DNA of 36,149 nt, taken from positions 1 through 36,149 of the forward strand of contig JALWNK010000059.1 of the NCBI GenBank assembly GCA_026995935.1. The letters run 5' to 3'. Position numbers and translations under genes: made by a program. Each line of letters begins with the position of its first letter. Position 1 is the first letter of the stretch. The stretch is from Deltaproteobacteria bacterium. GTDB lineage: Bacteria > Desulfobacterota > Dissulfuribacteria > Dissulfuribacterales > QOAL01. Shown here piece after piece: positions 16,292-24,807 of this stretch. The notes beneath the pieces are model-generated. The model was not told the origin of the DNA and searched no databases. It was given only the letters and a program-made list of their open reading frames with translations.

Positions 16292-17518
16292 TTAGTGGTG
16301 GAGGCCCTCAATCTCTCCCCTCAGTCTGTATAGCAGGAAAAGCCCTGGAAGGGCGGTTAGAAATGTGACAAAGAAGAAACTGGCCCAGCCTATTTCTGCC
16401 ACAAGGTAACCAGAGGGCGGGCCAACGAAGACCCTGCCTATGGCGGCAAGGGCAGAAAGAATGGCATACTGGGTTGCGCTGAAACGCACGTTGCAAAGGG
16501 CCATGAGCAGGGAGACAAAGGCCGCGGTACCCATGCCCCCGCATATGTTTTCAAGGCCCACTGCAAAGACCATCATCGCGTAGCTTTTCCCAACTAGAGC
16601 CAGGGCCATGAAGGCCAGGTTCGAGACGGCCTGGAGTATGCCAAAGGACATGAGGGATCTGAAAAGGCCCATTCTTGTCATCAGGGCCCCTCCTGTCATG
16701 GCCCCTAAAATAGTGGCAAGAAGCCCCAGGCCCTTGTTTATGGTTCCGACTGCCGTGGGGGTAAAGCCTGCTCCTCTAATGAGAAATGCCGTTGTAAGGG
16801 TGCCGGCAAAGGCGTCCCCAAGCTTGTAAAGGACAATGAGGAGCAGCATGGAAATGATGGCCCTTCTTGAAAAAAGGTCCTTTAAAGGGGCAACTACCGC
16901 CTGGGAAAAATCTTTTGGCCTTTTTACAGGAACCACGGGTTCTGGTGCAAAAAGTGTAAATATGGACACAGAGGCCATTAGTGCAGCCATTAGAAGATAG
17001 GTGTTTTTCCAGCCTATGTGGTCAGAAAGTATGAGGGCAAGGGCCCCTGAAACGAGCATGGCTATCCGGTAGCCTGTAACCGAAAGCCCAACCCCTAGGC
17101 CCCGTTCTCTTTCTTCCAGGATGTCCGTCCTGTATGCATCCACTACGATGTCCTGGGAGGCAGAGAAAAAGGCAAGGAGCAGGGCAAAGAGGGCAAGGGC
17201 AGCCGTTTTTGAAACCGGGTTGAGGAATGCCATGAAGGCGCAGATAAGGGCCAAGGCCACCTGGCACAGAAATATCCAGCCGCGCCTTCTTCCAAGCATG
17301 GGAATGGGTATGGCGTCCATGAGAGGAGACCACAGGAATTTGAAGGTGTAAGGCATGGCCACCATGGAAAAAAGCCCTATGGTCTTGATGTTAACGCCTG
17401 CGGTGGTAAGCCAGGCCTGGAGCGTTCCTCCTGAAAGGGCAAGTGGAAGGCCTGAGGCAAAGCCCATGGGAAACATCATCAAAAGGCCCCGGCTAAGCTT
17501 TACGTTTCCAATCTTCAT
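16292..17518 (-). CDS. ampG: AmpG-type MFS permease (anhydromuropeptide transporter family)
   Basis: An inner-membrane major facilitator that in characterised bacteria brings GlcNAc-anhydro-muropeptides into the cytoplasm for cell-wall recycling. The 408-residue protein has about 12 hydrophobic helices. It shows the AmpG-like opening LLMMFPMGFASGLPLALSGG, the first loop KFLWSPLMD, LGRRRGWI (about 76-83), and the typical SQDIVVDAYRTD (about 119-130), all strongly characteristic of AmpG. The ATG is at 17518 and the TAA at 16292-16294 nearly touches the right-hand repeat. It is divergent from the FecCD permease gene with 61 bp between. Substrate is inferred from the family only, since some homologues carry other solutes. 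Confidence 0.88.
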   Translation of the reverse strand: MKIGNVKLSRGLLMMFPMGFASGLPLALSGGTLQAWLTTAGVNIKTIGLFSMVAMPYTFKFLWSPLMDAIPIPMLGRRRGWIFLCQVALALICAFMAFLNPVSKTAALALFALLLAFFSASQDIVVDAYRTDILEERERGLGVGLSVTGYRIAMLVSGALALILSDHIGWKNTYLLMAALMASVSIFTLFAPEPVVPVKRPKDFSQAVVAPLKDLFSRRAIISMLLLIVLYKLGDAFAGTLTTAFLIRGAGFTPTAVGTINKGLGLLATILGAMTGGALMTRMGLFRSLMSFGILQAVSNLAFMALALVGKSYAMMVFAVGLENICGGMGTAAFVSLLMALCNVRFSATQYAILSALAAIGRVFVGPPSGYLVAEIGWASFFFVTFLTALPGLFLLYRLRGEIEGLHH

Positions 17519-17579
17519 AAATGTTTTATTATGATATGCCTATGTTAAGGTCATTGTTTTCATCGGGAAAAGGGTTGAC
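17519..17579. promoter_or_regulatory. Short divergent intergenic region between ampG and the FecCD permease gene
   Basis: A 61-bp AT-rich spacer between two divergent starts must hold both promoters unless transcription enters from outside. For ampG (minus strand) a weak pair, ATGACC and TAATAA spaced 17 bp apart, can be drawn. For the permease, an AAAAGGG ribosome site lies 6 bases before the ATG. No clear operator palindrome was seen. Confidence 0.3.
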
Positions 17580-18605
17580 ATGGCCCAAGTAAAACGCATT
17601 TATATTTTCTGGGCCAGCCTTTTTGTTCTCTATCTCTTGACCCTCTTTCTGGGCCTCTGGTTCGGGCGCTTCCCCGTAACCCTGCACGATCTCCTTGAAG
17701 TCTTATCTGGAGGGCAGCCTTCCCAAGGCGACATTACAACAACCATAATCCTGAAGATACGCCTTTCAAGGCTCATGCTTGCCACTTTTGTGGGCATCTC
17801 CCTTTCAACATCAGGCGTCGTCTTCCAGGCCCTTTTGAGAAATCCCCTTGCCGACCCCTTCACCCTGGGTGTTTCTACAGGGGCAGCCTTTGGCGCAACG
17901 GTTGCCATGATATTCGGCCTGGGTGTGGGCTGGAGCCTCGGCGGCCTTGGCCTTCTTCCGGTTGTCTGCATGGCAGGGGCACTTCTTGCCCTTTTTGTGG
18001 TGATCCGCCTTTCAAGGACCGACGGCATGCTCATGCCAGCCCAGATGATACTTGCTGGCATAGTGGTAAGCACCTTTCTTTCTGCGCTCATAAGCCTTTT
18101 AAAGAGCCTTGACGAGGAGAGCCTTTCCGCCATTGTCTTCTGGATGCTCGGGAGCTTTTCAGGAAGGGGCTGGGTGCACGTTGCCTTTTCCGCACCCTAC
18201 GTCCTCATTGGCTTTGTGGTTTTCATGCGCTTTTCCAGGGAGCTTGACATAATGACCCTGGGAGACAGCGAGGCCTTTCATCTCGGGGTTGACGTTTCCA
18301 GGACGAGGATGGCGCTTCTCGTGGTGGCGTGTCTTTCAACCGCTGCGGCAGTTGCGGTTAGCGGTGTGATTGGGTTCATTGGCCTTGTGGTTCCGCATCT
18401 TGTAAGGATGCTCCAGGGGCCAAATCACAGGCGACTTCTAGTGGGCTCTGCCATCCTTGGCGCCCTACTCATGGTCCTTTCAGACCTTGCCGCACAGAAT
18501 CTCCTTCCTGGCGGAGAAGAGCTTCCCGTGGGCGTCATCACAACCCTCATTGGAGGGCCGTTTTTCTGCTACATACTCTCTATAAAAAAGAGGGAAATGA
18601 TGTAA
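17580..18605 (+). CDS. FecCD/BtuC-family ABC transporter permease (iron-siderophore or cobalamin type)
   Basis: A polytopic inner-membrane subunit of a type II ABC importer for iron complexes, haem or vitamin B12. The 341 residues give about 9-10 helices. Family motifs include LRLPRL-like IRLSRLMLATFVGISLSTSG, FQALLRNPLADPFTLGVSTGA (about 83-103), the ATPase-contact region SGVIGFIGLVVPHLVRML (about 264-281), and the C-terminal ELPVGVITTLIGGPFFCYIL. No binding protein or ATPase gene lies on either side: ampG is divergent and tadA convergent 15 bp away. The partners must be encoded elsewhere if this is functional. A B12 role would suit the cobalamin-type radical SAM gene, but that is conjecture. 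Confidence 0.92.
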   Translation: MAQVKRIYIFWASLFVLYLLTLFLGLWFGRFPVTLHDLLEVLSGGQPSQGDITTTIILKIRLSRLMLATFVGISLSTSGVVFQALLRNPLADPFTLGVSTGAAFGATVAMIFGLGVGWSLGGLGLLPVVCMAGALLALFVVIRLSRTDGMLMPAQMILAGIVVSTFLSALISLLKSLDEESLSAIVFWMLGSFSGRGWVHVAFSAPYVLIGFVVFMRFSRELDIMTLGDSEAFHLGVDVSRTRMALLVVACLSTAAAVAVSGVIGFIGLVVPHLVRMLQGPNHRRLLVGSAILGALLMVLSDLAAQNLLPGGEELPVGVITTLIGGPFFCYILSIKKREMM

Positions 18606-18620
18606 GAAGTACCGGATATT

Positions 18621-19094
18621 TTAGCGCCTTTTCCTGAAAAAATCCCTCAAAATATCTCCGCATTCCTTCTCCATTATTCCGCCTGTCACCTCTATCCGGT
18701 GGTTGAGACCAGGTACACCGTTTATGTCCAAAACAGAGCCAAAGGCCCCGGATTTTGGATCAGGCGCACCAAAGATCACCCGTTTGACCCTGGCCCAAAC
18801 AAGGGCGCCTGCGCACATGATGCATGGCTCAAGGGTGACAATCATGGTGGTGCCGGTAAGACGGTAGTTCCCTGTCTTTTTCGCAGCCTTTCTCAAGACG
18901 TCTATTTCCGCATGGGCAGTTGGGTCCATGGCACTGATGGGGCAGTTGTGGGCCTTTGAGAGTAACTCCCAATCTTCCGAGACGAGCACTGCCCCAACCG
19001 GGACTTCTCCCTGCCCTTGCGCCTTTTTGGCCTCATTCAGGGCCATCTCCATGAAGGATATTAGTCTTTCAAAAGGGATTTCGTTCTCCGGCAT
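18621..19094 (-). CDS. tadA: tRNA(adenine34) deaminase TadA
   Basis: Deaminates A34 of tRNA-Arg(ACG) to inosine in the cytoplasm. The 157-residue protein has the cytidine-deaminase zinc site HAE (61-63) and PCIMC (Cys91, Cys94), the TadA-typical EVPVGAV near 30-36, and the VIFGAPDPKSGAFGSV and NHRIEVTGGI segments that separate TadA from other deaminases. It is the last gene of the minus-strand run, 3 bp after radC. The convergent permease gene stops 15 bp from its stop codon, and no terminator hairpin is apparent in that gap. Confidence 0.96.
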   Translation of the reverse strand: MPENEIPFERLISFMEMALNEAKKAQGQGEVPVGAVLVSEDWELLSKAHNCPISAMDPTAHAEIDVLRKAAKKTGNYRLTGTTMIVTLEPCIMCAGALVWARVKRVIFGAPDPKSGAFGSVLDINGVPGLNHRIEVTGGIMEKECGDILRDFFRKRR

Positions 19095-19097
19095 GAC

Positions 19098-19790
19098 TCA
19101 GGAAATTTCCCCCTTGAGCCTTTCAATGAGCCCGGACTCGGCAAAACTAAAGTAGTTTGACGGGCCGGCCACGATTATGTGATCAAGGAGCCTTAGGCCC
19201 AGCAGGGAGCAGGCCCTTATGAAGGAGCGCGTCAGCTCTTCATCGGCCCTTGACGGCTCTGTTGATCCAGAGGGGTGGTTGTGCACCAGGATCAGGCCGC
19301 TTGCGTTTCTTAAAAGGGCCTGTCTCAGCACCTCCCTTGGATAGACTGCTGAGGAGTCGGCAGTACCGCTAAAGAGCTTCTCGATGTCAATTACGCCGTT
19401 TTTTACGTCTAGATAGATTGCTGCAAAGTACTCCCTGTCCCTGAAAGAGAGCCAGTGACACAGGTAGTCCACAACATCCCTTGCGCAGCTTACCTTTTGC
19501 TTTTCCTTGAGCTGCTGCCTCAGGAAGCGGCGCGCTACCTGGTGGATGAACTTCAGGGCAAAGAGGTTGTTTGGGCCTATTCCCTTTATCTTTTTAAGTT
19601 CTTCAGGCTCAGCCTCAAGGACCCTGGCAAGGGAGCCAAACTGTTTGCACGCCTGTCTTGCAGGGAGCTTGCAGTCCCTTCTCGGTGTGCCAAGGGCAAG
19701 GAGGAGTTCCACGATCTCTTCATCGGTAAAGGAATCAAGGCCATATTTCAGAAACCTGTCCCTTAGCCTCTGCCTGTGACCTTCCGCCAT
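19098..19790 (-). CDS. radC: RadC family protein (JAMM/MPN+ domain, UPF0758)
   Basis: Named radC for a historic DNA-repair claim. The actual biochemical role is unsettled. From the ATG at 19790 the protein has 230 residues, the usual length. Residues 1-90 hold a helix-hairpin-helix region (IKGIGPNNLFALK). The C-terminal JAMM metal site is HNHPSG (170-175) with Asp183 (DEEL). A longer frame opens at 19859, but its extra 23 residues (beginning MTVRKKAS) overlap the end of the preceding gene and are not conserved-looking. The family normally begins near GHRQRLRDRF, hence the 19790 start. It sits between the SagB-type oxidoreductase gene (13 bp) and tadA (3 bp). Confidence 0.93.
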   Translation of the reverse strand: MAEGHRQRLRDRFLKYGLDSFTDEEIVELLLALGTPRRDCKLPARQACKQFGSLARVLEAEPEELKKIKGIGPNNLFALKFIHQVARRFLRQQLKEKQKVSCARDVVDYLCHWLSFRDREYFAAIYLDVKNGVIDIEKLFSGTADSSAVYPREVLRQALLRNASGLILVHNHPSGSTEPSRADEELTRSFIRACSLLGLRLLDHIIVAGPSNYFSFAESGLIERLKGEIS

Positions 19791-19803
19791 GGTAATGTTT
19801 GTT

Positions 19804-20538
19804 TTATCTCGGGATTCCCACGCTTGCCATGTAGATGACGCTTTCTTCCTGACCGTCAAGACCTAGAAGGCCATTTACCTCGTCATCGAAAAAGGCGCCT
19901 ATGGGGCAGGCACCAAGCCCGAGCGCTTCGGCTGCAAGAAGGACGTTCTGGCAGATGTGGGCCACGTCCATGAAGATGTACCTTATGCCCCTTGAGCCAT
20001 ACTTTGCCATGGTCCTTCTAGGTATTGCCGACCAGATGAAGACCACCTGGGCACGCCAGCACATGGGCTGGCCCATTGCCCGCTCCCCAAGCTCCCTTCC
20101 GTATTCGCCCTTTGAGAGGAGGGCGAGGTGCGAGAAGGGAACGTTGTAATGAAAAAGGCCCTGGGGAAGCCCTTTAACGTGGTTTACGCAGATGTAGGTC
20201 TCCACGGGATAGAGGGCTCCGGCACTTGGTGCGGTTCGAAGGAGATAGTTTCCAAGCCTTGCGGTGATTCCCTGGCCTGCCCACAGAAGGGCGGAGAGGT
20301 CCTTAAGGTCAAGGGCGCCTTCCTGGTACTTTCGAACCGAGCGTCTTTTTTCAAGGGCGCTCCAGAGGGAAAAGTCCTCAGGGGAAGGGGCAGGAAGCTC
20401 GAAGATTTCCACCCCCTGGTACTGCTTGAAGGGCTCGGCAGGGGCTATCTGTTCCCTTTTTCTTTCAAAAAGCTCCTGCCTGGTATGTTTTGAAAGCTGA
20501 AGGTATTCATAACCTGGGCTTTGCCTGTACTCTGGCAT
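19804..20538 (-). CDS. SagB/ThcOx-type nitroreductase-family oxidoreductase
   Basis: A flavin-dependent oxidoreductase of the nitroreductase fold, SagB subfamily. The 244 residues show RRSVRKYQEG (about 70-79, FMN phosphate contact region), the subfamily-typical LSALLWAGQGI and TAPSAGALYPVETYI (about 107-121), and the C-terminal ALGLGACPIGAF. SagB proteins in RiPP clusters oxidise azolines to azoles, but many stand-alone relatives exist with unknown substrates. No YcaO-type cyclodehydratase or precursor gene is nearby, and this gene is embedded in a nucleotide-metabolism run (8 bp after pyrE). A housekeeping or redox role is therefore as likely. Family is secure and function is unknown. Confidence 0.9.
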   Translation of the reverse strand: MPEYRQSPGYEYLQLSKHTRQELFERKREQIAPAEPFKQYQGVEIFELPAPSPEDFSLWSALEKRRSVRKYQEGALDLKDLSALLWAGQGITARLGNYLLRTAPSAGALYPVETYICVNHVKGLPQGLFHYNVPFSHLALLSKGEYGRELGERAMGQPMCWRAQVVFIWSAIPRRTMAKYGSRGIRYIFMDVAHICQNVLLAAEALGLGACPIGAFFDDEVNGLLGLDGQEESVIYMASVGIPR

Positions 20539-20546
20539 GCGGCCTC

Positions 20547-21095
20547 CTATGACAGAAGTTGCGTCCTCGTAAAGAGCGAAACCAGCCTGAAGCCGTGCTG
20601 GGAGAGGAGTTCGCTTCCCCCCTCCTCCCTGTCCACGAGGGCAAAGACCCCTCCCACCTTGTAGCCTTCGAGCTGGGTCCTCTCAATGGCCTTTATGAGA
20701 GTGCCACCGGTGGTCACCACGTCCTCCACCAGGGCAACGAAGCTTTCAGCAGGAATGTTGGATTTCCCCTCGATCCACGATCCTGTCCCGTGACCCTTTG
20801 GCTCCTTTCTTATTATGAAGGCGGGAATAGGGGCCCCTTCAAGGAAGCTTACCACGGAAACGGCGGTAACCAGCGGGTCTGCTCCGAGGGTCATGCCGCC
20901 CACTGCTCTCAGGTCCGGCTCCTTGCGAATGAGCCCGAAGAGGAGCTTTCCGCAAAGGTATGCCCCCTCTGCGGAAAGGGTGGTCTGCTTGCAGTCTATG
21001 TAGAAGTCGCTCTTTTTCCCAGAGGTGAGGGTAAAGGTCCCTTCCCTGTATGATTTTTCAAGGAGGATCTCCTTCAGCCTTTGCCTTTCGTCCAT
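20547..21095 (-). CDS. pyrE: Orotate phosphoribosyltransferase
   Basis: Joins orotate and PRPP to give OMP in pyrimidine synthesis. The 182-residue protein has the substrate loop TSGKKSDFYIDCK (24-36), the flexible catalytic loop RKEPKGHGT (96-104) and the PRPP-binding signature VALVEDVVTTGGT (120-132). The length is slightly short of the E. coli enzyme but normal for this subgroup. It begins 9 bp after purB, and the next gene starts 8 bp beyond its stop, so it is one of a continuous co-transcribed series. Pairing with purB puts purine and pyrimidine steps in one transcript. Confidence 0.97.
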   Translation of the reverse strand: MDERQRLKEILLEKSYREGTFTLTSGKKSDFYIDCKQTTLSAEGAYLCGKLLFGLIRKEPDLRAVGGMTLGADPLVTAVSVVSFLEGAPIPAFIIRKEPKGHGTGSWIEGKSNIPAESFVALVEDVVTTGGTLIKAIERTQLEGYKVGGVFALVDREEGGSELLSQHGFRLVSLFTRTQLLS

Positions 21096-21104
21096 TTCTT
21101 CCCC

Positions 21105-22400
21105 CTACTCGCCAAAGACCCTGTGGAAGATGGTATCCACGTGCTTCAGATGGTAGTTTATGTCGAATATCTCCTCTATCTCCTCCCTGGAAAGGTATTT
21201 TGAAAGCTCCTTATCCTCCAAAAGCAGCTCCTTAAAGGTCCCCTTTCCTTCCCATACCTCCATGGCGCGTCTTTGAACGATCCTGTAGGCGTCCTCGCGG
21301 CTAACCCCCTTCTGGGTGAGCCTTAAAAGGACCTGCTGGGAGAATATGAGGCCCTTTAGCAGGTTGAGGTTTTTCTTCATGTTCTCAGGGTAGACAACGA
21401 GCTTTGAAAGCAGCCCGTTTAGCCTTGCAAGCATGAAGTCTGCGGTGATAAAGCCGTCCGGGCAGATGAACCTTTCCACAGAGGAGTGGCTGATGTCCCT
21501 TTCATGCCATAAGGGCATGTTTTCAAGGGCCGGAACGCAGTATGCCCGAACCATTCGTGCAAGCCCGCAGAGGTTTTCAGAAAGTATTGGGTTTCTCTTG
21601 TGGGGCATGGCGGAAGAGCCCTTTTGCCCCTTCCTGAAGTATTCCTCTGCCTCAAGGACCTCGGTGCGCTGAAGGTGGCGGATCTCCGTAGCGATCTTTT
21701 CCACAGTGCCAGCCAAAATGGCAAGTGCAGTAAACACCTCTGCGTACCTGTCCCTCTGGACTATCTGGTTCGAGACAGGGGCAGGCTTGAGCCCGAGTTT
21801 TTCGCACACGTACTCCTCCACCCTCGGATCTACGTGGGCAAAGGTGCCAACGGCCCCTGATATCTTGCCCGTTGAAATGGTCTCCCTCGCAGCCTTGAGT
21901 CTTTTGAGGTTTCGCTTCATCTCATCGTACCAGATGGCAAGTTTAAGGCCAAAGGTGATGGGCTCTGCATGGATGCCGTGGGAGCGGCCTATCATCACGG
22001 TGTTCTTGTGTTCAAGGGCACGCCTCTTGATGGTCTCAAGACACTCCTCCACGTCCTCGATGATGATATCCATGGCCTCTTTCATTCGAAGGGCCATGGC
22101 CGTATCCAGCATGTCGGAAGATGTGAGCCCCCAGTGAAGGTACCTTGCAGCAGGCCCCACATACTCGGCCACATTCGTGAGAAAGGCGATCACGTCGTGC
22201 CTTGTCTCCTTTTCAATCTCAAGGATGCGCTTTTCGTCAAAGTCGGCCTTTGCCCGTATCTCCTCTGCTGCCTCCTTGGGAATGACCCCGAGCTCCGCCC
22301 ATGCCTCTGCTGCAAGGATCTCCACCTTGAGCCATGTCCTGTACTTGTTTTCCTCGCTCCAGATCTCTTTCATCCGATCCCTGGAATATCTTTCAAGCAT
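21105..22400 (-). CDS. purB: Adenylosuccinate lyase
   Basis: Catalyses two fumarate-releasing steps of purine synthesis (SAICAR to AICAR, and adenylosuccinate to AMP). The 431-residue protein matches the Bacillus/Thermotoga-type PurB. It shows TSSDMLDTA (93-101), His141 in GRSHGIHAEP (138-147), and the fumarase/lyase superfamily signature GSSAMPHKRNP (261-271), with its catalytic serine loop. It lies 29 bp after the DegT-family gene and 9 bp before pyrE. No anomalies were seen. Confidence 0.98.
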   Translation of the reverse strand: MLERYSRDRMKEIWSEENKYRTWLKVEILAAEAWAELGVIPKEAAEEIRAKADFDEKRILEIEKETRHDVIAFLTNVAEYVGPAARYLHWGLTSSDMLDTAMALRMKEAMDIIIEDVEECLETIKRRALEHKNTVMIGRSHGIHAEPITFGLKLAIWYDEMKRNLKRLKAARETISTGKISGAVGTFAHVDPRVEEYVCEKLGLKPAPVSNQIVQRDRYAEVFTALAILAGTVEKIATEIRHLQRTEVLEAEEYFRKGQKGSSAMPHKRNPILSENLCGLARMVRAYCVPALENMPLWHERDISHSSVERFICPDGFITADFMLARLNGLLSKLVVYPENMKKNLNLLKGLIFSQQVLLRLTQKGVSREDAYRIVQRRAMEVWEGKGTFKELLLEDKELSKYLSREEIEEIFDINYHLKHVDTIFHRVFGE

Positions 22401-22429
22401 CTGTCCTACTCCTTTGTCCTTTTTGTAAT

Positions 22430-23563
22430 CTATCTGTCAAGGACCTTGAAAAGGGCCCTTGCAACCTCTTCCTGCTCCCTTTCCTCAATGAATGCGTGCA
22501 TGGGAAGGCTGAGCACCTGACGGGCCGCCTCCTCGGCCACTGGAAACTCGCCCTTTTTGAAGCCATATCTTTTAAGGGGCTCAAGAAGGGGAAGGGGCCT
22601 TGGATAGTGTATGGCAGTTGGTATGCCAAGTTCTAAAAGGGCCCTTGCCACCTGGTCCCTGTCCTTTTCAAGTATCCTTATGGTAAACTGGGCAAATACT
22701 GACCTGCATCCCTTTTTTATGTGGGGAAGCCCTATCATTCCCTTTCTTTCCAAGGGGGAAAGAAGGTCCATGTACCTGTCTGCAGCCTCCTGGCGAAGCG
22801 CGATCTCCTTTTCAAAGTGGCGAAGCTTGGCCCTTAATACCGCGGCCTGAATGGCGTCAAGCCTTGCGTTCAGCCCAAGGTACCTGTGGTCATATCTTCC
22901 TGTGTCTCCATGTACCCTCATGGCCTTTATCCTTTCAAAAAGGCCTTCATCCTGGCTAAAGACCATGCCGCCGTCTCCAAAGCAGCCAAGGGGTTTTGAC
23001 GGGAAAAAGGAGGTGACAGAAAGGAGGCTCAGGTTCCCGGACATCCTGCCCTTGTAGCTTGCCCCAAGGGACTGGCAGGCATCTTCAATGACGAAAAGGC
23101 CCCGCCTTTTTGAGATGCGGTTTATGGCGTCCATGTCTGCGCACTGGCCGTAAAGGCTAACGGCTATCACCCCTATGACCTTTTTCCCAAGGCCTTCTAG
23201 TTCGTCAATCCTGTCTTCAAGAAGGTGCGGGTCCAGATTGAAGCTCTCCCTTTCTATGTCGCAAAAGGCAGGCTCTGCCCCAAGAAGCATTATGGCCTCT
23301 GCGGTTGCAAAAAAGCTGAAGGGCGTAGTGATGATCACCGTGTCCTTTTCTGCGCCAAGGGCCATGAGGGAAAGAAGAAGGCCGTTTGTTCCGGAGCTTA
23401 CTCCCACGGCAAAGGGTGCGCCTGTAAAGCTTGAAAGCTCCCTTTCAAGGTCCTCCACCTCCTGGCCAAGGATGAAGCGCGTGGAATCCATGACCCTCGA
23501 GACGGCCTGATCAATCTCCTTCCGGTAGGCCTGGTACTGTCTTTTTAAATCAATGAAATTCAA
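22430..23563 (-). CDS. DegT/DnrJ/EryC1/StrS-family PLP aminotransferase (sugar aminotransferase type)
   Basis: A fold-type I PLP enzyme that usually transaminates nucleotide-linked keto sugars for surface polysaccharides. The 377 residues begin with the classic FIDLKRQYQAYRKEID. SSGTNGL (56-62) is the phosphate-binding loop, Asp161 in VIEDACQ contacts the PLP ring nitrogen, and Lys190 in FFPSKPLG forms the Schiff base. HYPRPLPLL near the end is typical of the WbpE-like branch. The start is TTG at 23563. Its TTGA overlaps the nifS stop by 4 bp, and a GGGGTGGG stretch upstream may act as ribosome site. No sugar-nucleotide genes are nearby, so the substrate is unknown. Confidence 0.93.
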   Translation of the reverse strand: MNFIDLKRQYQAYRKEIDQAVSRVMDSTRFILGQEVEDLERELSSFTGAPFAVGVSSGTNGLLLSLMALGAEKDTVIITTPFSFFATAEAIMLLGAEPAFCDIERESFNLDPHLLEDRIDELEGLGKKVIGVIAVSLYGQCADMDAINRISKRRGLFVIEDACQSLGASYKGRMSGNLSLLSVTSFFPSKPLGCFGDGGMVFSQDEGLFERIKAMRVHGDTGRYDHRYLGLNARLDAIQAAVLRAKLRHFEKEIALRQEAADRYMDLLSPLERKGMIGLPHIKKGCRSVFAQFTIRILEKDRDQVARALLELGIPTAIHYPRPLPLLEPLKRYGFKKGEFPVAEEAARQVLSLPMHAFIEEREQEEVARALFKVLDR

Positions 23564-24708
23564 CCTTGCCCACCCCTAACGAGCCTTTTTGCAGCCTGGA
23601 CCATCTGGCCTGCCGCCTCTTTGATCTCTGTTTCCGTGGTAAATATCCCAAGGCTGAATCTTACCATGCCAAGGGCCGTTTCCCTTTCAACTCCCATGGC
23701 AGAAAGTACGTGTGAGACGGTCACACTCCGGTCGTGGCAGGCAGCACCTGTTGATGCCAGGATACTTGGAACCTCTTCAAGGAGCCTTGCGCCAGAGATA
23801 CCCGGAAAGGAGACTGAAAGGGTGTTTGGAAGGCACATCTCACCTGGCACAAACCTTACAAGATCAGGAATATCCCCTTTTAATAGTTCAAAAAGAAGCT
23901 CCCTGAGCGCCCCCTGCCTTTTGACCTCTTCTTGAAGCCCTTCTTCAAGCATCTGACACGCCTTTCCAAGTGCGCACGCGCCTGGCACAGGCTCTGTCCC
24001 TGGTCTAAGGCCGAATTCTTGGCCTGCGCCAAAGAGGATGTTCTCAAGCTCAATCCCCTTCCTCACATAAAGGGCACCTATTCCTTTTGGGGCATAGAGC
24101 TTGTGGCCGGCAACGGTAAGAAGATCAACACCAAGGGCCTTTACGTCAACGGGAATCTTTCCAACTGCCTGTGCAGCATCCGTGTGGAAAATGATATTGT
24201 GCCGCTTGCAGATTCTGCCTATTTCCTGGACAGGCTGAATGGCCCCTGTCTCATTGTTTGCAAGCATCACCGAGCAGAAGATGGTGTCTGGCCTTATGAA
24301 GGTCTCAAGTTTTTTGGGCTCAACAATGCCGTCCCTGCCTAGACCTACAAAGTCCACCTCAAAGCCCTGTTCCATTAGGTGAACAAAGGGGTTCAAGACG
24401 GATGGATGCTCTATGCGGGTTGTTATGAGGTGTTTGCCCTTGCTGGAATGTCTGAGGGCTGCACCTGTTATGGCCATGTTGTTGGACTCTGTGCCTCCGC
24501 TTGTAAAGACGATCTCGCAAGGTTCACAGTTTATAAAACCAGCAATGCGTTTTCTTGCCTTTTCAAGCTCACTTTTTGCAGCCTGGCCCAAGGCGTGGCT
24601 GCTGCTCGGGTTTCCCCAGAAGTTTTTGAGTATTCTTTGGATCTCCTGGCGCACCTCTTTCAGCACAGGGGTTGTGGCGTTGTAGTCAAGATAGATATTT
24701 TCAGGCAT
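23560..24708 (-). CDS. nifS: Cysteine desulfurase (NifS/IscS family)
   Basis: PLP enzyme that takes sulfur from cysteine as a persulfide for Fe-S cluster or thio-cofactor synthesis. The 382-residue protein shows YLDYNATTP (6-14), SGGTESNN (70-77), His101 in RIEHPSV, the PLP lysine Lys203 in [21 protein letters not shown] (233-243), and the catalytic Cys324 in [10 protein letters not shown], in the same place as other NifS proteins. No scaffold (IscU/NifU) gene adjoins it, so NifS versus a dedicated sulfur donor is open. It heads the minus-strand operon toward tadA and is divergent from rlpA. Confidence 0.93.
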   Translation of the reverse strand: MPENIYLDYNATTPVLKEVRQEIQRILKNFWGNPSSSHALGQAAKSELEKARKRIAGFINCEPCEIVFTSGGTESNNMAITGAALRHSSKGKHLITTRIEHPSVLNPFVHLMEQGFEVDFVGLGRDGIVEPKKLETFIRPDTIFCSVMLANNETGAIQPVQEIGRICKRHNIIFHTDAAQAVGKIPVDVKALGVDLLTVAGHKLYAPKGIGALYVRKGIELENILFGAGQEFGLRPGTEPVPGACALGKACQMLEEGLQEEVKRQGALRELLFELLKGDIPDLVRFVPGEMCLPNTLSVSFPGISGARLLEEVPSILASTGAACHDRSVTVSHVLSAMGVERETALGMVRFSLGIFTTETEIKEAAGQMVQAAKRLVRGGQG

Positions 24709-24807
24709 GATGATTGCTTTTGGCTTTTGAAACCTGTAATTTTTCCCGAAAGGGTTCTTAGAAGAGTAATAACATATTCTGGAACTTGGAAGAAAGAACC
24801 TTGTGAG
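24709..24807. promoter_or_regulatory. Divergent intergenic region between nifS and rlpA
   Basis: A 99-bp spacer that should carry the promoter of the seven-gene minus-strand operon and that of rlpA. A loose inverted pair, AAGGGTTCTT near 24760 and AGAACCTT near 24795, flanks an AT-rich stretch (TAATAACATATTC). No -35/-10 pair is good enough to name. Confidence 0.25.

Noticed and set aside
15954-16311. Several overlapping frames of 68-99 residues in the right repeat, and similar ones in the left repeat
   Set aside because: They are translations of the inverted repeat in different frames, and none is preferred in both copies.
24379-24807. 143-residue N-terminal extension of RlpA
   Set aside because: It reads antisense through the end of nifS, and the signal peptide and lipobox place the start at 24808.
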